Source of the DNA: Torreya grandis
Taxonomy: Eukaryota; Streptophyta; Pinopsida; Cupressales; Taxaceae
Length of the DNA stretch: 64,000 nucleotides
Direction: 5' to 3'
NCBI GenBank assembly: GCA_037957365.1
Contig: JARHVA010004251.1
Coordinates: 1,349,001-1,413,000, forward strand
Shown here: one piece after another, positions 27,433-38,502 of the stretch
Position numbering within the stretch: position 1 is the stretch's first letter
Layout of the letters: each line of letters begins with the position of its first letter
Notes under the pieces: generated by a model
The model's database searches: none
What the model was told of the DNA's origin: nothing
What the model saw: only the letters and a program-made list of their open reading frames with translations
Translations under genes and position numbers: made by a program

Positions 27433-27906
27433 CTTTCCAAATGACCTTTGGCCTTCCCCCTTTGTGACCTTTCATTCCTCATGGAAAATGGTGCCAATCT
27501 TGGATGACCCTTCATATCCAAGCATTTGAAAAGTCATGTGGTGACCCTTCATGACCAAAAATGTCTTTCCCACTTTTGTCCTTATCTTTGGTGACTTTTC
27601 ATATTCCTTTAAGTGTCCCTTCATGAGAAATTCACCCTTTAATCTTTTGTCTTCACTTGGTGACTCTTGGTATTCCCCAACATGACTCTTCATGGGAAAA
27701 TGCGTCCCATCCTTGTTTTGTCTTTATCCTGTGACTCTTTGACTTCTCCATGGGCCCTTATTTTGTCTCATATGCAGCCAAAAATATATTCGTTAATATT
27801 AAATAAATATTAACTCATATTAGCCAAGATAAATAACATTAAATGCAATGGGGCCTTTATCACCAATAATACTAAACCTTTGACATCAATGATAATATTT
27901 CCAACA

Positions 27907-27919
27907 ATCTCCCCCTTTG
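27907..27919 (-). other. Element C polypurine tract
   Basis: CAAAGGGGGAGAT on the minus strand, directly before the 3' LTR start TGTTGG. This is the usual form in plant copia elements. Confidence 0.9.
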
Positions 27920-28181
27920 TCATTGATGGCAACCTCAATCCTGAAACTACCACATCCTGTCACCTGCACATCCTGTCATCTACAAACATACAGTAACCCC
28001 CCCTTACTGTAGCAACCTGTACCTGTTCCCTGTACCTATTTTTTGCACCTGTACCTATACCTATCATTCTCCCCATTTGACATCAATGGAAAAGGGCCTA
28101 CCTGGAGCTAACACTTAGCTCCCCCTCACTTGATGCTAAACATCAATGGCAGGAAGTAATATAAATTACTCCCAACTCCTC

Positions 28182-28646
28182 TCACCAATCTTTGAATGTA
28201 TCCTTTGATCGTGCCTTTGAGAAGATATCTGACAATACATACACATTTTTCCCTGTCCTTTGAGCATCTGCAATCAACTCATTTGAATCTTTTCTTCTAA
28301 TCTCACAACCCTCTTTATGAAATTTTAATGTATATCCTTGATCACATATTTGACTAACACTCAATAGATTATGCTTAAGACCTTTTACATATAAAACATT
28401 CTTAGTCTTAGTTCTACCATAATCCAAACTCAAAGTACCTTTTTTGGCTATCCTGGCAGTGGTTTTATCTCCAAACCTTACTGTACCACCATTAATCTTC
28501 TTTAGAGAAATGAACTTACTTTTATCACCTGTCATATGCCTCGAACATCCACTATCAATTAACCATGGCTGATCTTTACCTCCCACATGCAGAGCTGTCT
28601 GCACCATCATAGAATCTTCATGTTGTTTCTTCTACCATGAACATGT
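28182..28646 (-). pseudogene. Element C protease with start of GAG-pre-integrase region
   Basis: After two TAG stops just upstream, a reading of 142 codons (28610-28182) contains WLIDSGCSRHMTGDKSKF, the copia aspartic protease active site (D-S-G-C-S-x-H-M). NVLYVKGLKHNLLSVSQICD then follows, with a KFHKEGCEI-like segment and the beginning of the GAG-pre-integrase region. It ends with a stop before any integrase HHCC finger. In complete copia elements integrase, RT and RNase H would follow. Here about 260 bp of non-coding DNA, including a second G-rich purine run near 28120, leads to the PPT. The catalytic residues look intact. Confidence 0.9.
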
Positions 28647-29246
28647 CTAAACCTTCTCCCTGATGAATGGAGCTTTGAAACTTTGATTCTTCTTCTTGAT
28701 GAATGGAGCTTTGAAACTTTGATCCTTTTTGACTGACTCGAACACGCTTCTGTAATACCGAGCTATGTGTCCAAAGTTGTTGCACTTGTAGCACACTATG
28801 GTCTCTTCATTAAATCTTGATAGAGGAGCAAAAGAGTTGTGGCTTTTGCTTGACTCTACTTGACTTTCCTTCTTATTTCTGAAATTGTTAGCTCTTTTTC
28901 TATATTCTACTTTCTTGTGACCATATCCATTACAATAAAAACAATAGCCATAAAAACAAGACTTGTCTGTATATCTATGACCTGATTGCCTTTTGTAGCT
29001 TTGTTCTCTCCATCCTTCTTTGTTTGGAATGTCCTCTGTATTCTTCAATTCTCCCCTTTTTATTTCCTCTTGTGTAAGAGCTTCAGCATATCTCTTTTTC
29101 TTTTCAAATCCGATCCCTATCTTATCTGAATTTGCTTTTTGACTTTCCAATATCTTATTCAGCATGTTAGTGCTATCCTCAAATCTTGAATCACTCACTA
29201 CTTTATCATTGACTACTTTTTGAATATCTTCTTTTAAGGAGGCAAT
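28647..29246 (-). pseudogene. Element C gag-protease linker with two zinc knuckles
   Basis: In frame with the upstream gag after a single TAA (29247-29249) that probably replaced a sense codon. The segment contains two CCHC-like knuckles: CFYCNGYGHKKVEYR and CYKCNNFGHIARYYR, each with the final Cys replaced by Tyr, a G-to-A change. The end has a short duplication: QSFKAPFIKKKN followed by QSFKAPFIREKV. Nucleic-acid binding is the expected role. With the knuckle in the upstream gag this gives three knuckles in all, and only the first keeps all four ligands. Confidence 0.85.
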
Positions 29247-30493
29247 TTAAATAACATACCTTTGACATTCTTGTCTTGCTATTTCCAACTGTGCTATGAG
29301 ATCTTCTTCATTCTTCTTGGATTCTTCAAAGTGTGCTTGTATATCTTCAATCATTTCCTTTGACTCTTGTTCATTCTTTTCAATCTGGTGCTTTAACCTT
29401 TGATTCTTCTTCTGAATAGCTTCTAACTCTTCTAGGGCACAATTGAGTTCTCCTTCCATATCTACTTCAGCTTCCTTCTCTTCTTCTTCGTGATCATCAT
29501 CATGTATGGCCATGAATATAATCTCTTCATCTTCTGAATCGCTGACTCCACTATCTTCAACTGAGCTAGGGTCCTTAGAATACAGGCTCTTCTTCTCGAA
29601 TCCCTTCTTGGATTTGCCTTTGAAATTCTTCTTGTATGTAGGATTTTCTTCTTCTTCATCTTTAACCTTATCTAGGCATCTAGATGAAAAATGTCCAATC
29701 TTTCCACAATTAAAACATTTAAAAGGTAATTTTCCTTGATATTTACCTGTTCCTCTTTTTGGCCTATGAATGAAAAGTGCTTCATTGTCATCTTCATCAT
29801 CACTGGAACTATCACTTGATTCTTGAATCTTAGCTTTCTCCTTCTTTGATGTCTTGAAAGCCGCTTCTCTCTTTGAGGGTTTATCTTGTTCTGTCCGCAT
29901 CTCATATGCCGTGAGAATACCATGAAGCTCATCCATCTTTAGCTTGGCTAAATTCTTCATCTCCTCGATTGCCAAAACCTTTGCATCATATCTCATTGGT
30001 AGAGATCTCAAAACCTTTTTCACCACCGTTGAATCTTCTAATGTTTCTCCAAGACCTTGAATCTGATTTACTATCTGATCAACTCGCAAAAGATAACTTG
30101 CTATATCTTCTTCTTCTTCCATCTTCAAACTTTCAAATTGCCTTCTAAAAGTCTGCAATTTATCTTGTTGTACCTTTCCATCACCTTTGTAAATATTCTC
30201 AAGTTTTACCCAAGTTTCATGAGCAGATTTACATTGCATAACTTTAACATATTCAGATTCACATAAACCACATAAAATAGCATTTAAAGCTTTAGCATTA
30301 CATTCACTTGCCTTCTTTTCTGCTGGAGTAATTGTAGATGTTGGTGGCTCTTCATATTCCTCACCACTGATTTCCATATGTCAAATCCAAGGGCCATCAA
30401 ATAAACCTTCATTCTCATGCTCCAAAAATCATAATTCATCCCATCAAATAAAGGTGCCTTATTTGTAGAAAATCCTTCCTGTGACCCAGCCAT
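29247..30493 (-). pseudogene. Element C gag (one frameshift, otherwise open)
   Basis: The start is chosen at 30493 (MAGSQEGFSTNKAPLFDG), 52 bp inside the PBS; the upstream ATG at 30568 lies in the LTR. The first ~40 residues (LFDGMNYDFWSMRMKVYL) are the typical copia gag N-terminus. A one-base frame change near 30377 shifts into a 376-codon open frame. That frame carries the UBN2-type gag core (AKALNAILCGLCESEYVKVM, VQQDKLQTFRRQFESL), a CFNCGKIGHFSSRC zinc knuckle near 29690, an acidic stretch, and a C-terminal coiled-coil-like region rich in Glu and Lys. It stops at TAA 29247-29249. It would form particles. The low number of defects agrees with C being the youngest element. Confidence 0.92.
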
Positions 30494-30544
30494 CGTGCTT
30501 TCCCGATCTACCTTCAAGCTATAAAACTTTTCAAAAAGGAACCT

Positions 30545-30556
30545 GCTCTGATACCA
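30545..30556 (-). other. Element C primer-binding site
   Basis: TGGTATCAGAGC on the minus strand, a perfect complement to the initiator-Met-tRNA 3' end, two bases from the 5' LTR. Confidence 0.95.
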
Positions 30557-30558
30557 AT

Positions 30559-31737
30559 TGTTAAGCATGAAATATACTGAGAGGGGGGGTGTGAATCAGT
30601 ATATTATATATCTTATAAATCTTTCCTTTAACCAAATTGCACTTAATCAAACATTCAAGATATACAATAAAACTCAAACAATAAACATCCACACAAGATA
30701 GAGAGAGACACTAGATATAACGTGGAAACCCAATGTGGAAAAAACCATAGAGAATCAATCTCAAATATATTCATGAGAAAAACCCCACAGGAGCACCATA
30801 CCCCTTTGCCAAGTACAAATCTCAGCTTCAATTCGTGAGCACCACCCCACAGGAGCTTCAAACCCCTTTGCCGAGCACCAACCCAGCTGTCATTCATGAG
30901 CACCAACCCACAGGAGCACCAACACCTTTGCCGAGCACCAATCCATCAACAATTCATGAGCACCAACCCACAGGAGCACCAACCCCTTTGCCAAGCACCA
31001 ACTTAGCAACAATTTGTGAGCACCAACCCACAGGAGCACCAACCCCTTTGTGTATACCACACACCTATCTCTCAATGTTGCTATCTCAACAAATGATAGA
31101 TCAATACAACATCACCTTCCTCTCTCTCACTTTTGCTCTTCTAAGCTAGATATAACAAATACAAATCATCTCTCATAATTGCTCTTCTAAGCTAGATATT
31201 ATAATATCAAATCAACCTCTCACTTCCACATTACAAAATGGATACTCAAGCCTTTATTTATAGCTTTCCAAATGACCTTTGGCCTTCCCCCTTTGTGACC
31301 TTTCATTCCTCATGGAAAATGGTGCCAATCTTGGATGACCCTTCATATCCAAGCATTTGAAAATTCATGTGGTGACCCTTCATGACCAAAAACATTTTTT
31401 CCACTTTTGTCCTTACCTTTGGTGACTTTTCATATTCCTTTAAGTGTCCCTTCATGAGAAATTCGCCCTTTACTCTTTTGTCTTCACTTGGTGACTCTTG
31501 GTATTCCCCAAGATGACTCTTCATGGGAAAATGCATCCCATCCTTGTTTTGTCTTTATCTCGTGACTCTTCGACTTCTCCATGGGCCCTTATTTTGTCTC
31601 ATATGTAACCAAAAATATATTCATTAATATTAAATAAATATTAACTCATATTAGCCAAGATAAATAACATTAAATGCAATGGGGCCTTTATCACCAATAA
31701 TACTAAACCTTTGACATCAATGAAAATATTTCCAACA
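30559..31737 (-). repeat. Element C 5' LTR
   Basis: Pairs with 26730-27906 over its whole length. It contains the TATA box at 31252-31263 (minus) and the ~60-bp tandem repeat at about 30776-31050. GATAC follows at 31738-31742. Confidence 0.93.
31252..31263 (-). promoter_or_regulatory. TATA box in element C 5' LTR
   Basis: CTATAAATAAAG on the minus strand, same position within the LTR as at 27421-27432. This copy would drive the element's transcript. Confidence 0.75.
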
Positions 31738-31742
31738 GATAC

Positions 31743-31838
31743 AACACACAAACCAATTTGGATTCATTCTAATCACTTATCCCTATCTTTCTTCTCTATT
31801 TTTCTTTAGACTTGAAATAGACACTTTTTAGAGAAACA
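31743..31838 (+). repeat. Element B 5' LTR, part 2
   Basis: Continues B's LTR after element C, matching 48318-48413 (TTTAGACTTGAAATAGACA region). The end at AAACA (31838) is inferred from the 3' LTR, whose own end runs into an AC array, so it may be off by some bases. A TGGGACTCTGG at 31855-31865 may be a decayed Arg-tRNA-type primer site; this is weak. Confidence 0.7.
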
Positions 31839-33271
31839 TTTCTGATAAGCCTAGTGGGACTCTGGAGTTTTCCTTGGGTTCATTGCTTGTTTTAAGCATT
31901 CATATAGGTGAATTATAGTGAAATTTTCATTTCTTGCACTTTATCCTTCTTTTTCTCTCTCAAAGCAAAAAAATTCAACATTTTATTTTTTGTTTAAGGG
32001 CAATAAATTGAAATTTCTCCTTCCTTGCCACTCTTTTTTACTCTTTGCCTCTAAAATCAATTTATCATTTTTATTAAAAGTTAAAAGAATCTTTTATTTA
32101 TTTCTTTCTTGCATGCACATTAGGATAGTGAAGTTCATTCTCTACTCCTATTTCATCTTTGTTTTCATTTGAATATAAACATTTCATATTTGGGCTTAAA
32201 ACTTACTGCACTTCATTGTTTGTTTGCTGCATATTATCTCACCTAGTTAATTACAAACATTATGAATGAATTTTAGTGCACCTATATTACACTACTATAT
32301 TACACTCATAAAAACAAACATCTAAACTCACTTGAGACAATGCACATCGATATTTTATCACCTAGTGGGTCACCTTACCCTACTCAGCTATCCTACTTGG
32401 ATTTCACCACCAAGGGGAGAACCCACTCCATTCTCTGGTGGCATATAAACTCTAGGTAGAAGGTATATTTTGGCTAAGCATCTTGGCTTCACTTTAGGTC
32501 CATGAAGTGTAGGGAACAAGATCTTATAAAAAGCCATGTACTTGGTCTAACACAAATTTCCTCTTGAGCACTAAAACTAACCTGAAACTAGCTCTAGATT
32601 GCTTTCTATTACCTTTGCTAACCAAATTCTCCTCTCACTATCTGATTAAGGCATAATCCAACATAAGACTAAAATTAATCTCTAGGAGTTAATAATTAGT
32701 TGCTATATGTTATTTTTCTACTTTTCTATTGCCTTCTATATTTTGGAGTTGGTAAGGACATTTTTCCATTAATTCACAAAAATAACACTATTTATAATAC
32801 TTAGTTTTTATAACCTATTATATCAAGTTTTCTAAGTGTTCTTCCTTATTAAAAAAACCTCTTCCATCATTTATTTTACCTAGATTCTACTTTTGGGTTT
32901 CTAAAACATTATATTTTCTATCTCCTAGTATATCACAGTGACTGACATCAGCTAACTAGACTGACATCACTAGGATTTATCTATCGACATTGGTTAATCC
33001 AATTGATGTCAGCAAAATGTTACTATTGACATTGGTCAAGTGATTGATGTTAGTGCCTATGTAATTTTAGTTTGCTCAAAATATCAAGTTGAAATAACCC
33101 ACTTACCTATACCTGAACCTAGTTTTTCCTTATTCTATCACTAATATAGAGTATTAAAGACTATTTTTTACTTATTCTTACATGGTATTGACATGAGCTC
33201 AAGCCAAAATTCTTACTAATTATGCAAGTTGGTAACCACTTCCACCTTCCCTTCTCGTTGCTGATTATATC
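31839..33271 (+). other. Element B leader, non-coding
   Basis: About 1.4 kb between the LTR and the first gag reading. No recognised domain; only short chance frames. At 32938-33060 it carries a cluster of GACATCGGT-type motifs, described under findings. Confidence 0.6.
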
Positions 33272-34960
33272 ATGGAGCATACTTCAGATACAAAGCATAC
33301 TCCAAGCCCCAACCAAATTCCCATTATGCCTGAAGGAGATCGATATTTTGCTAAATTTCTTGATTGCAATGTTGCATCCCTTCAACATTACCTTGCCATG
33401 AGCCGAACCTGTAATTATTTGGGTGACCCAATCTACGGTATGACAACCTCTCTAATGGAGACAAATTTAGTTTCATCTATCTCCACTATTTTCCCCATGG
33501 TTACTCAAACCACCACTTTGGCAAGTAACCCAATGATAAACAATGTCCAAAGTCTAGCATCACCAATTGCCCAATCCCACCTAAACCCTAGTGTAACCTC
33601 CCTACTTTCACAACTACAAGTAGTTCAGTTAAGTCTCATCCCATTTTCAAATTTGGTGGTACCTATTACATCTACTCTCATACCTATAATTACTCAAATT
33701 ATGACACACCCTTCATCTAGTCTAACCATGCCAATAACCCAAACCTATAATAACAACATCCAATTAAAGCATAATTTCTAACCAAATGGGATAAGCCCCT
33801 TTTCTTTCTTCCCCCCAGCCTATGATTCATTATCCTTATGTTACACCGATACAACCTCTATAAGATATGTCATATGCTCCCTCTACTTGCTATCAAGTTT
33901 GCTATAACTTAGGGGGTATATTCTAGACTAATCCCCCTCTAGACCTCATTAAGATGCTGATGGATAAGATGTCTAATCTAGAGACATTTGTTTTTGGTTC
34001 AAAGAATGTGTTATCTTATGATCAGATATGCAATGAACCCATCCATCCTTCTGTTCCTATTTTACCTTATCCAAGCCAATGGGAACTCCTCAAATTTACT
34101 CATTTCTAGAGTAAAGAGGACCCACAACAACATTTGCAAGCATTTTGACATGTTTGTTATTTAATAGGGCATGATGATGTGTTACTACTTCACACTTTCC
34201 CTATGTCTCTTTTGGGTGCTGCCCTAGATTGATATAGCTCTATAACTCAACACTCCATTTTCTCATTTACCCAACTCATAAAATAATTCCTAAACCATTT
34301 CTCTATTAACATTTCTAAAAAGGTTTCTATTATAGATCTTTATTCTATTAGACAATTTGATGATGAGTCTATCACAAATTTTGTCACTCATTAGAGAGGC
34401 TTGATCAATCAACTCTCCTTCTCATTACCCTAACCTGAGTTTATTGAGATCTTCTCAAGGGCATGTGCTAAGCACATTTCATCCACACTTTGAGTACAAA
34501 CTTTTTTCACATTTGATGAGGCCTTTATAATGGCATATAAAATCGAGATTCAAGCCATAGATGAAGGCAAACTCAAGTTACATAGTAAGAATGCCAATTC
34601 CAAATCAAATGACTCCTCTTATTTTAAAACTTCTCCTTTTAACCAAAAATCTAAAGGCTCTACCAACATGATGGTCGTTAAATCAGCGTCTTCCACAACC
34701 ACAAACCAACCTAATTCCTTGACTTCCCAAAATTTGACCAAGAAATTCTAACAATGGTATGAACAAAGACAATACACTCCCATTGGGGAGTCATATACAT
34801 CAGTTTTGGAAAAACTATTGAAAAAAGGTGTCATAACCCTTCCTCAAATAAAACCTCCTATATAGTTTGACCCCTCCCATCCTATTCCAACTTGGTATAA
34901 GGAGGATGTGTTTTGTGGCTACCATCAAGTTAAAGGCCACAATTGTAATAATTGTAAAAC
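33272..34960 (+). pseudogene. Element B gag (broken)
   Basis: An open start, MEHTSDTKHTPSPNQ at 33272, runs to a stop at 33781 and is Ser/Thr/Pro-rich. After several stops the gag core follows at about 34070-34530: WELLKFTHF, SKEDPQQHLQAF, DESITNFVTH and RGLINQLSFSLP, matching the retrotransposon gag domain of Ty3/gypsy. A Lys/Ser-rich stretch (34530-34751) comes next, then a Cys/His knuckle CGYHQVKGHNCNNC (34914-34955) of C-x2-H-x4-H-x4-C type, common in Tat-lineage gag. The role would be particle assembly and RNA binding. Stops are mainly TAG where Gln or Trp is expected. Confidence 0.85.
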
Positions 34961-36732
34961 ATTCAAGAACATTATTCAAGACATGCTTGATAGGGGTGAT
35001 CTCATCTTGGATAATCCTAATGCACCCACTAATCAAAGTATGGATGTGTTCAAATAACCTTTTCCTAACCATTCACCCAATCAAAATATTGTTCAGACCA
35101 TGACTAACTCGTGTGATCATAATATCCATACGATTAATATGGTCTTTCCTTTACCTCTAGTTCAACCTCTCCCACAATAAGAGGCACCCATTTTATCAAA
35201 TCCTCCCCCATAATTAGTAGCATTTATTTTTCCCATTATTCATCCCTAGGTAGAAGATCCTATTTCACCCATTCCACTCCTACATGAGGAAGAGCCTCCT
35301 TTACCACTTATTTTACCACCACAGGAGCCAATATTTCTAGTTCCTTTTGCACCAATGTTACCTATACTCTTACCACTTAAAGACCATGCTTTACTCATTT
35401 CATAGCCACATGTTGAGGTGAACATCATTCCTATGTTATACCCTCTTAAGGAACCCTCTTCACCTCCCTCTCCTCTGTCGATAGAGAGTAATACCTCATC
35501 CACTCCACCTTTGCACCTAGAAGAGTCAGTGTTATCTACCCCCGCATTAGATGCGAGACCTATTGTGCCTACTCCAATTCCACCACTCTTACCACTTCTT
35601 TTACCTATGGAGGATGATACTTTACCTATTCCTTGCCCACATGTTGAGGGAGAAATAATACCTATGCTCTACCCACTTGAATAACCCTATTCACCTACCT
35701 CTCCTCCACCCATGGAAGACCATGCCTCTTCTCCTGTCTTTGTCAAAGAAGACCTTGTTACGGATATTTCTCATCTTTGGCCAGAAGTAGCAAAGACCAA
35801 TAATTTCCCTCTTTCTCAATCACCTCAGCCTTCTAAAGAAGCAACCATAAGGCCTACATCAACTTCATCTAACACCTTATCATAGTTGGTGAAAAGTATA
35901 AAATTTCTTAACTCCATGAAGCTAGATCACATGACATTTTGGGATCGACTTAAAACTCTTTATCCAACATAATGAGTGTCAAACTTTACTTCCAACCCTC
36001 TCACTACCCTTTACCCAAAGGTCTTTGACAAATCTAGAGCTTCTTCACCAAAATCACCAGAAGCTCATCCATTTATATCAAAACCCTCACCCTCATAGGC
36101 ATCTACCACATTAAAGTAGGTCAAGCCTTTAGACGTATGTCCCATCTCTAATCTAATTCATCCATAGGATAAATTAGATCTAACTCTCCAACCACAAGTT
36201 GGAGTTTTGTGGCTTGAACTATTGGAAAAATGTTAAGCTTCATAGATCTCACTGATCCTTCCCTCTTCAACCCTCAAATTTATCATCAATTTTGGGACCT
36301 CACCCCTCTACTTTAGTTGGTGTATCACTGATCCAAGTAAAAAAAAAGGCTAAGTTACCTCCACTACTACCTTTACCACCTGGTAGGCCTTTCACATCTG
36401 ACACCATGATACCTAACACCAAGAAATTGTTATCAAAACACATAACTCCACCACCACCAAACAAGGCACCATGCAAAACCACCCATGCAACTCCTAAACA
36501 AAATAAGGTGTCTACTCCTATTACCACAATAGGTGTGAGCCCACTCGTAGGCTCTCAAGGATTTTTCCTACACCAGTTGTTTCAATCTTTTGTAATAAAT
36601 ATTTCTCCTATTAATCCTTATAGTCTTCTTGGAATGAAGCCATCTTGGTTTAATGATACACAAGTGTGTCTATATCATCATTCACTTGGACATGATACTG
36701 AGAGTTGTAAAGCCCTCAAAATAGTCATTTAG
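34961..36732 (+). pseudogene. Element B proline-rich linker with second Cys/His knuckle (broken)
   Basis: A long region rich in Pro, Leu, Ser and Glu, partly open at 35418-35684 and 36292-36732. It contains a ~230-bp internal duplication (starting near 35409 and 35639; ATCCCTATG-like and CCACATGTTGAGG landmarks). At 36667-36711 a second knuckle CLYHHSLGHDTESC has the same C-x2-H-x4-H-x4-C spacing as the one at 34914, just ahead of the protease. The two knuckles 1.75 kb apart suggest either a duplicated gag tail or an unusually long gag. Function of the proline-rich part is unknown. Confidence 0.7.
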
Positions 36733-38502
36733 CAACACTTTGATGTTGATACTCTCTTTGTTGATACTCTTGTTAACCTTCATATTATTCCACCTCTAGC
36801 ATCCACAATGCATGCTAATATTCTACCTAAATTAAAACCCAAAGATGTGGTCGTACCCCATTTTCCATCTTCTTCACCTATATTTCAAATCAACATAGTT
36901 AATGTGGCCACACAGTCACAAAACCAAAAGGATAAAGGTAAGGAAAAATTCACTGCTCCTTGGGCTCATCCTTTTTCCAAAGACACTCCTCCTCCAAATC
37001 CCAAGGTTTCCATCTTATGGGTCCTAAAGCCAACATCTTCAGATGTTATTCAAAGCTCAATGGTGAAATAGCTTCACCAAACTCCTGTGAAAATGTCCTT
37101 GTATGAGTTAATCCAAAACTCATCCCAACACCATCAAGATTTGATTAGAGCCTTGAAAGTTGTTGAGGTTTAACATGATGATCCCAAACCTCTTGTAGCT
37201 TTGGTCAAATCTCTTAATTCCATCTCCCTAGTTTCCTTTAGTAATTCAAAAATTTCACTTCAACATCCTAAAGATCAAGATTCTACCCTTTTTATTACTG
37301 CATATATTGATCAAAATCATGTCAAGAGAGTCATGATTGATGGGGGAGATAGTATTAATATTATTTAAACCCATGCCTATAAACAACTCACTCTTCCTAA
37401 CAATTGCATGTCTCAAACTAACACGGTCCTCTGCTCCTTTAATGATACCACAGATACTATGGTGGGCACTATTGTCTTACATATCCATGTAGGTCCCCTC
37501 ATAATTATTGAGCTCTTATATGTTGTATAAGGATAGTTATAATATAACATAATACTTGGATGACCTTGGATACATGATATGTCATGTGTACCCTCAACTT
37601 TACACCATTGTGTCAAGTTTGAGCATGATGGGTAAGTGCATGTTATACCTGTTGACCTACCTCTATTTAAAACATGCAACATGATTTATAGTCCCAATGA
37701 TGTTCTCATTCCATTAATGAAATCATCTTCTCTACATGATACTTCTAAAGCTTCCACAAGCTCCATTACCTCAGTTACACAGATACCGACAACACAAATT
37801 CCTGACAAAGATCCCATAGAGGAAACTTTTAAATTTTTCTCACTTGGAGAATATTGTTTGTTGATGCTAGACATGTTATATACTCCAAAAGAGTATGGAA
37901 AGCTTCATATGTACCCAAATTACAATCCTTGTATTGGGATGGTCATCCCTTATAGGCCCCCTAACCTTCAAACTAATTTCACATATAGGGGAATTAATCA
38001 GGCTCTCACTGTCGGTAATCCATCTTCTTCACCACAACTATTTACCTGTGATTTATCTTTCTTGAGAAAACCTAGATTTGATCACACCTATATTTATAGG
38101 TGTGCTTGGAAAGTATTTGGTTTGGGTCACTACGAGCAGGGTGTCCATATGCCTATTGAATATCCCACGAGCAAAACCATTGAAAATGCCAAAAAGAGGC
38201 ATGGTGTGGGTTATGACAAACCAACTAAACTCACCAAAACTTCACATGAACTAATTATTGAAGAGCTAGTCTCTCCTTCTCCACCATCATCTACCGAATC
38301 AGAGATATCTATACCTCCTATTTTTTTCAATAAATGTCATCGATTTGGGACTCTCACCTATCACCAAGGTAAGGAAACAAGGTCCCTTCCTCTCGTTCAT
38401 CCTAAAATAATTGATGAAGACTCTCCCACTATTAGCACTATCCAATGCCAAGATGATGATGTTATTCTCACATACATGGGTTTAAATGATTCCTATATCT
38501 AA
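36733..38502 (+). pseudogene. Element B protease and G-patch-like segment (broken)
   Basis: At about 37285-37540 a reading with LFITAYIDQNHVKRVMIDGG and DSINII fits the Tat-type aspartic protease, with the usual D-S/T-G replaced by D-G-G. Frame slips follow. The open frame 37636-38502 (288 codons) holds SLGEYCLLMLDMLYTPKEYG and then, at residues ~160-194 (38114-38217), a glycine-spaced G-patch-like stretch: FGLGHYEQGVHMPIEY and RHGVGYDKP. G-patch segments after the protease are known from retroviral and plant Tat-like polyproteins. The C-terminal part is Pro/Ser-rich and leads into the RT region. Confidence 0.75.

Larger units (their letters stand above)
26730..27906 (-). repeat. Element C 3' LTR
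   Basis: On the minus strand it begins TGTTGGAAATATTATC (plus-strand end 27906) and ends at 26730. It pairs with 30559-31737. It contains a ~60-bp tandem repeat and a TATA box. Confidence 0.93.
26730..31737 (-). mobile_element. Element C: gag-protease-only Ty1/copia derivative inside B's 5' LTR
   Basis: 5008 bp on the minus strand. 5' LTR 30559-31737, PBS 30545-30556, gag 30493-29247, zinc-knuckle segment to 28647, protease 28610-28182, PPT 27907-27919, 3' LTR 26730-27906. TSD GATAC on both sides. LTRs of 1177 and 1179 bp differ by only a few percent by eye, so this is the youngest insertion of the nest. After the protease the reading reaches a stop and goes straight into the 3' untranslated part: integrase, RT and RNase H are missing. 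It must have used enzymes from an autonomous copia relative. The gag with a UBN2-type domain and several CCHC knuckles fits copia elements of the Sire/Tork kind; the exact lineage was not determined. Confidence 0.93.

Noticed and set aside
29506..29739. Plus-strand frame across element C gag
   Set aside because: Shadow of the minus-strand gag reading, which has clear gag and zinc-knuckle motifs.
36300..36527. Minus-strand Gly/Val-rich frame in element B
   Set aside because: Antisense shadow of the proline-rich linker; no domain and unrelated to the real antisense PMD ORF.
37413..37682. Minus-strand 89-codon frame across the element B protease region
   Set aside because: Overlaps the protease on the other strand and has no recognisable motif.
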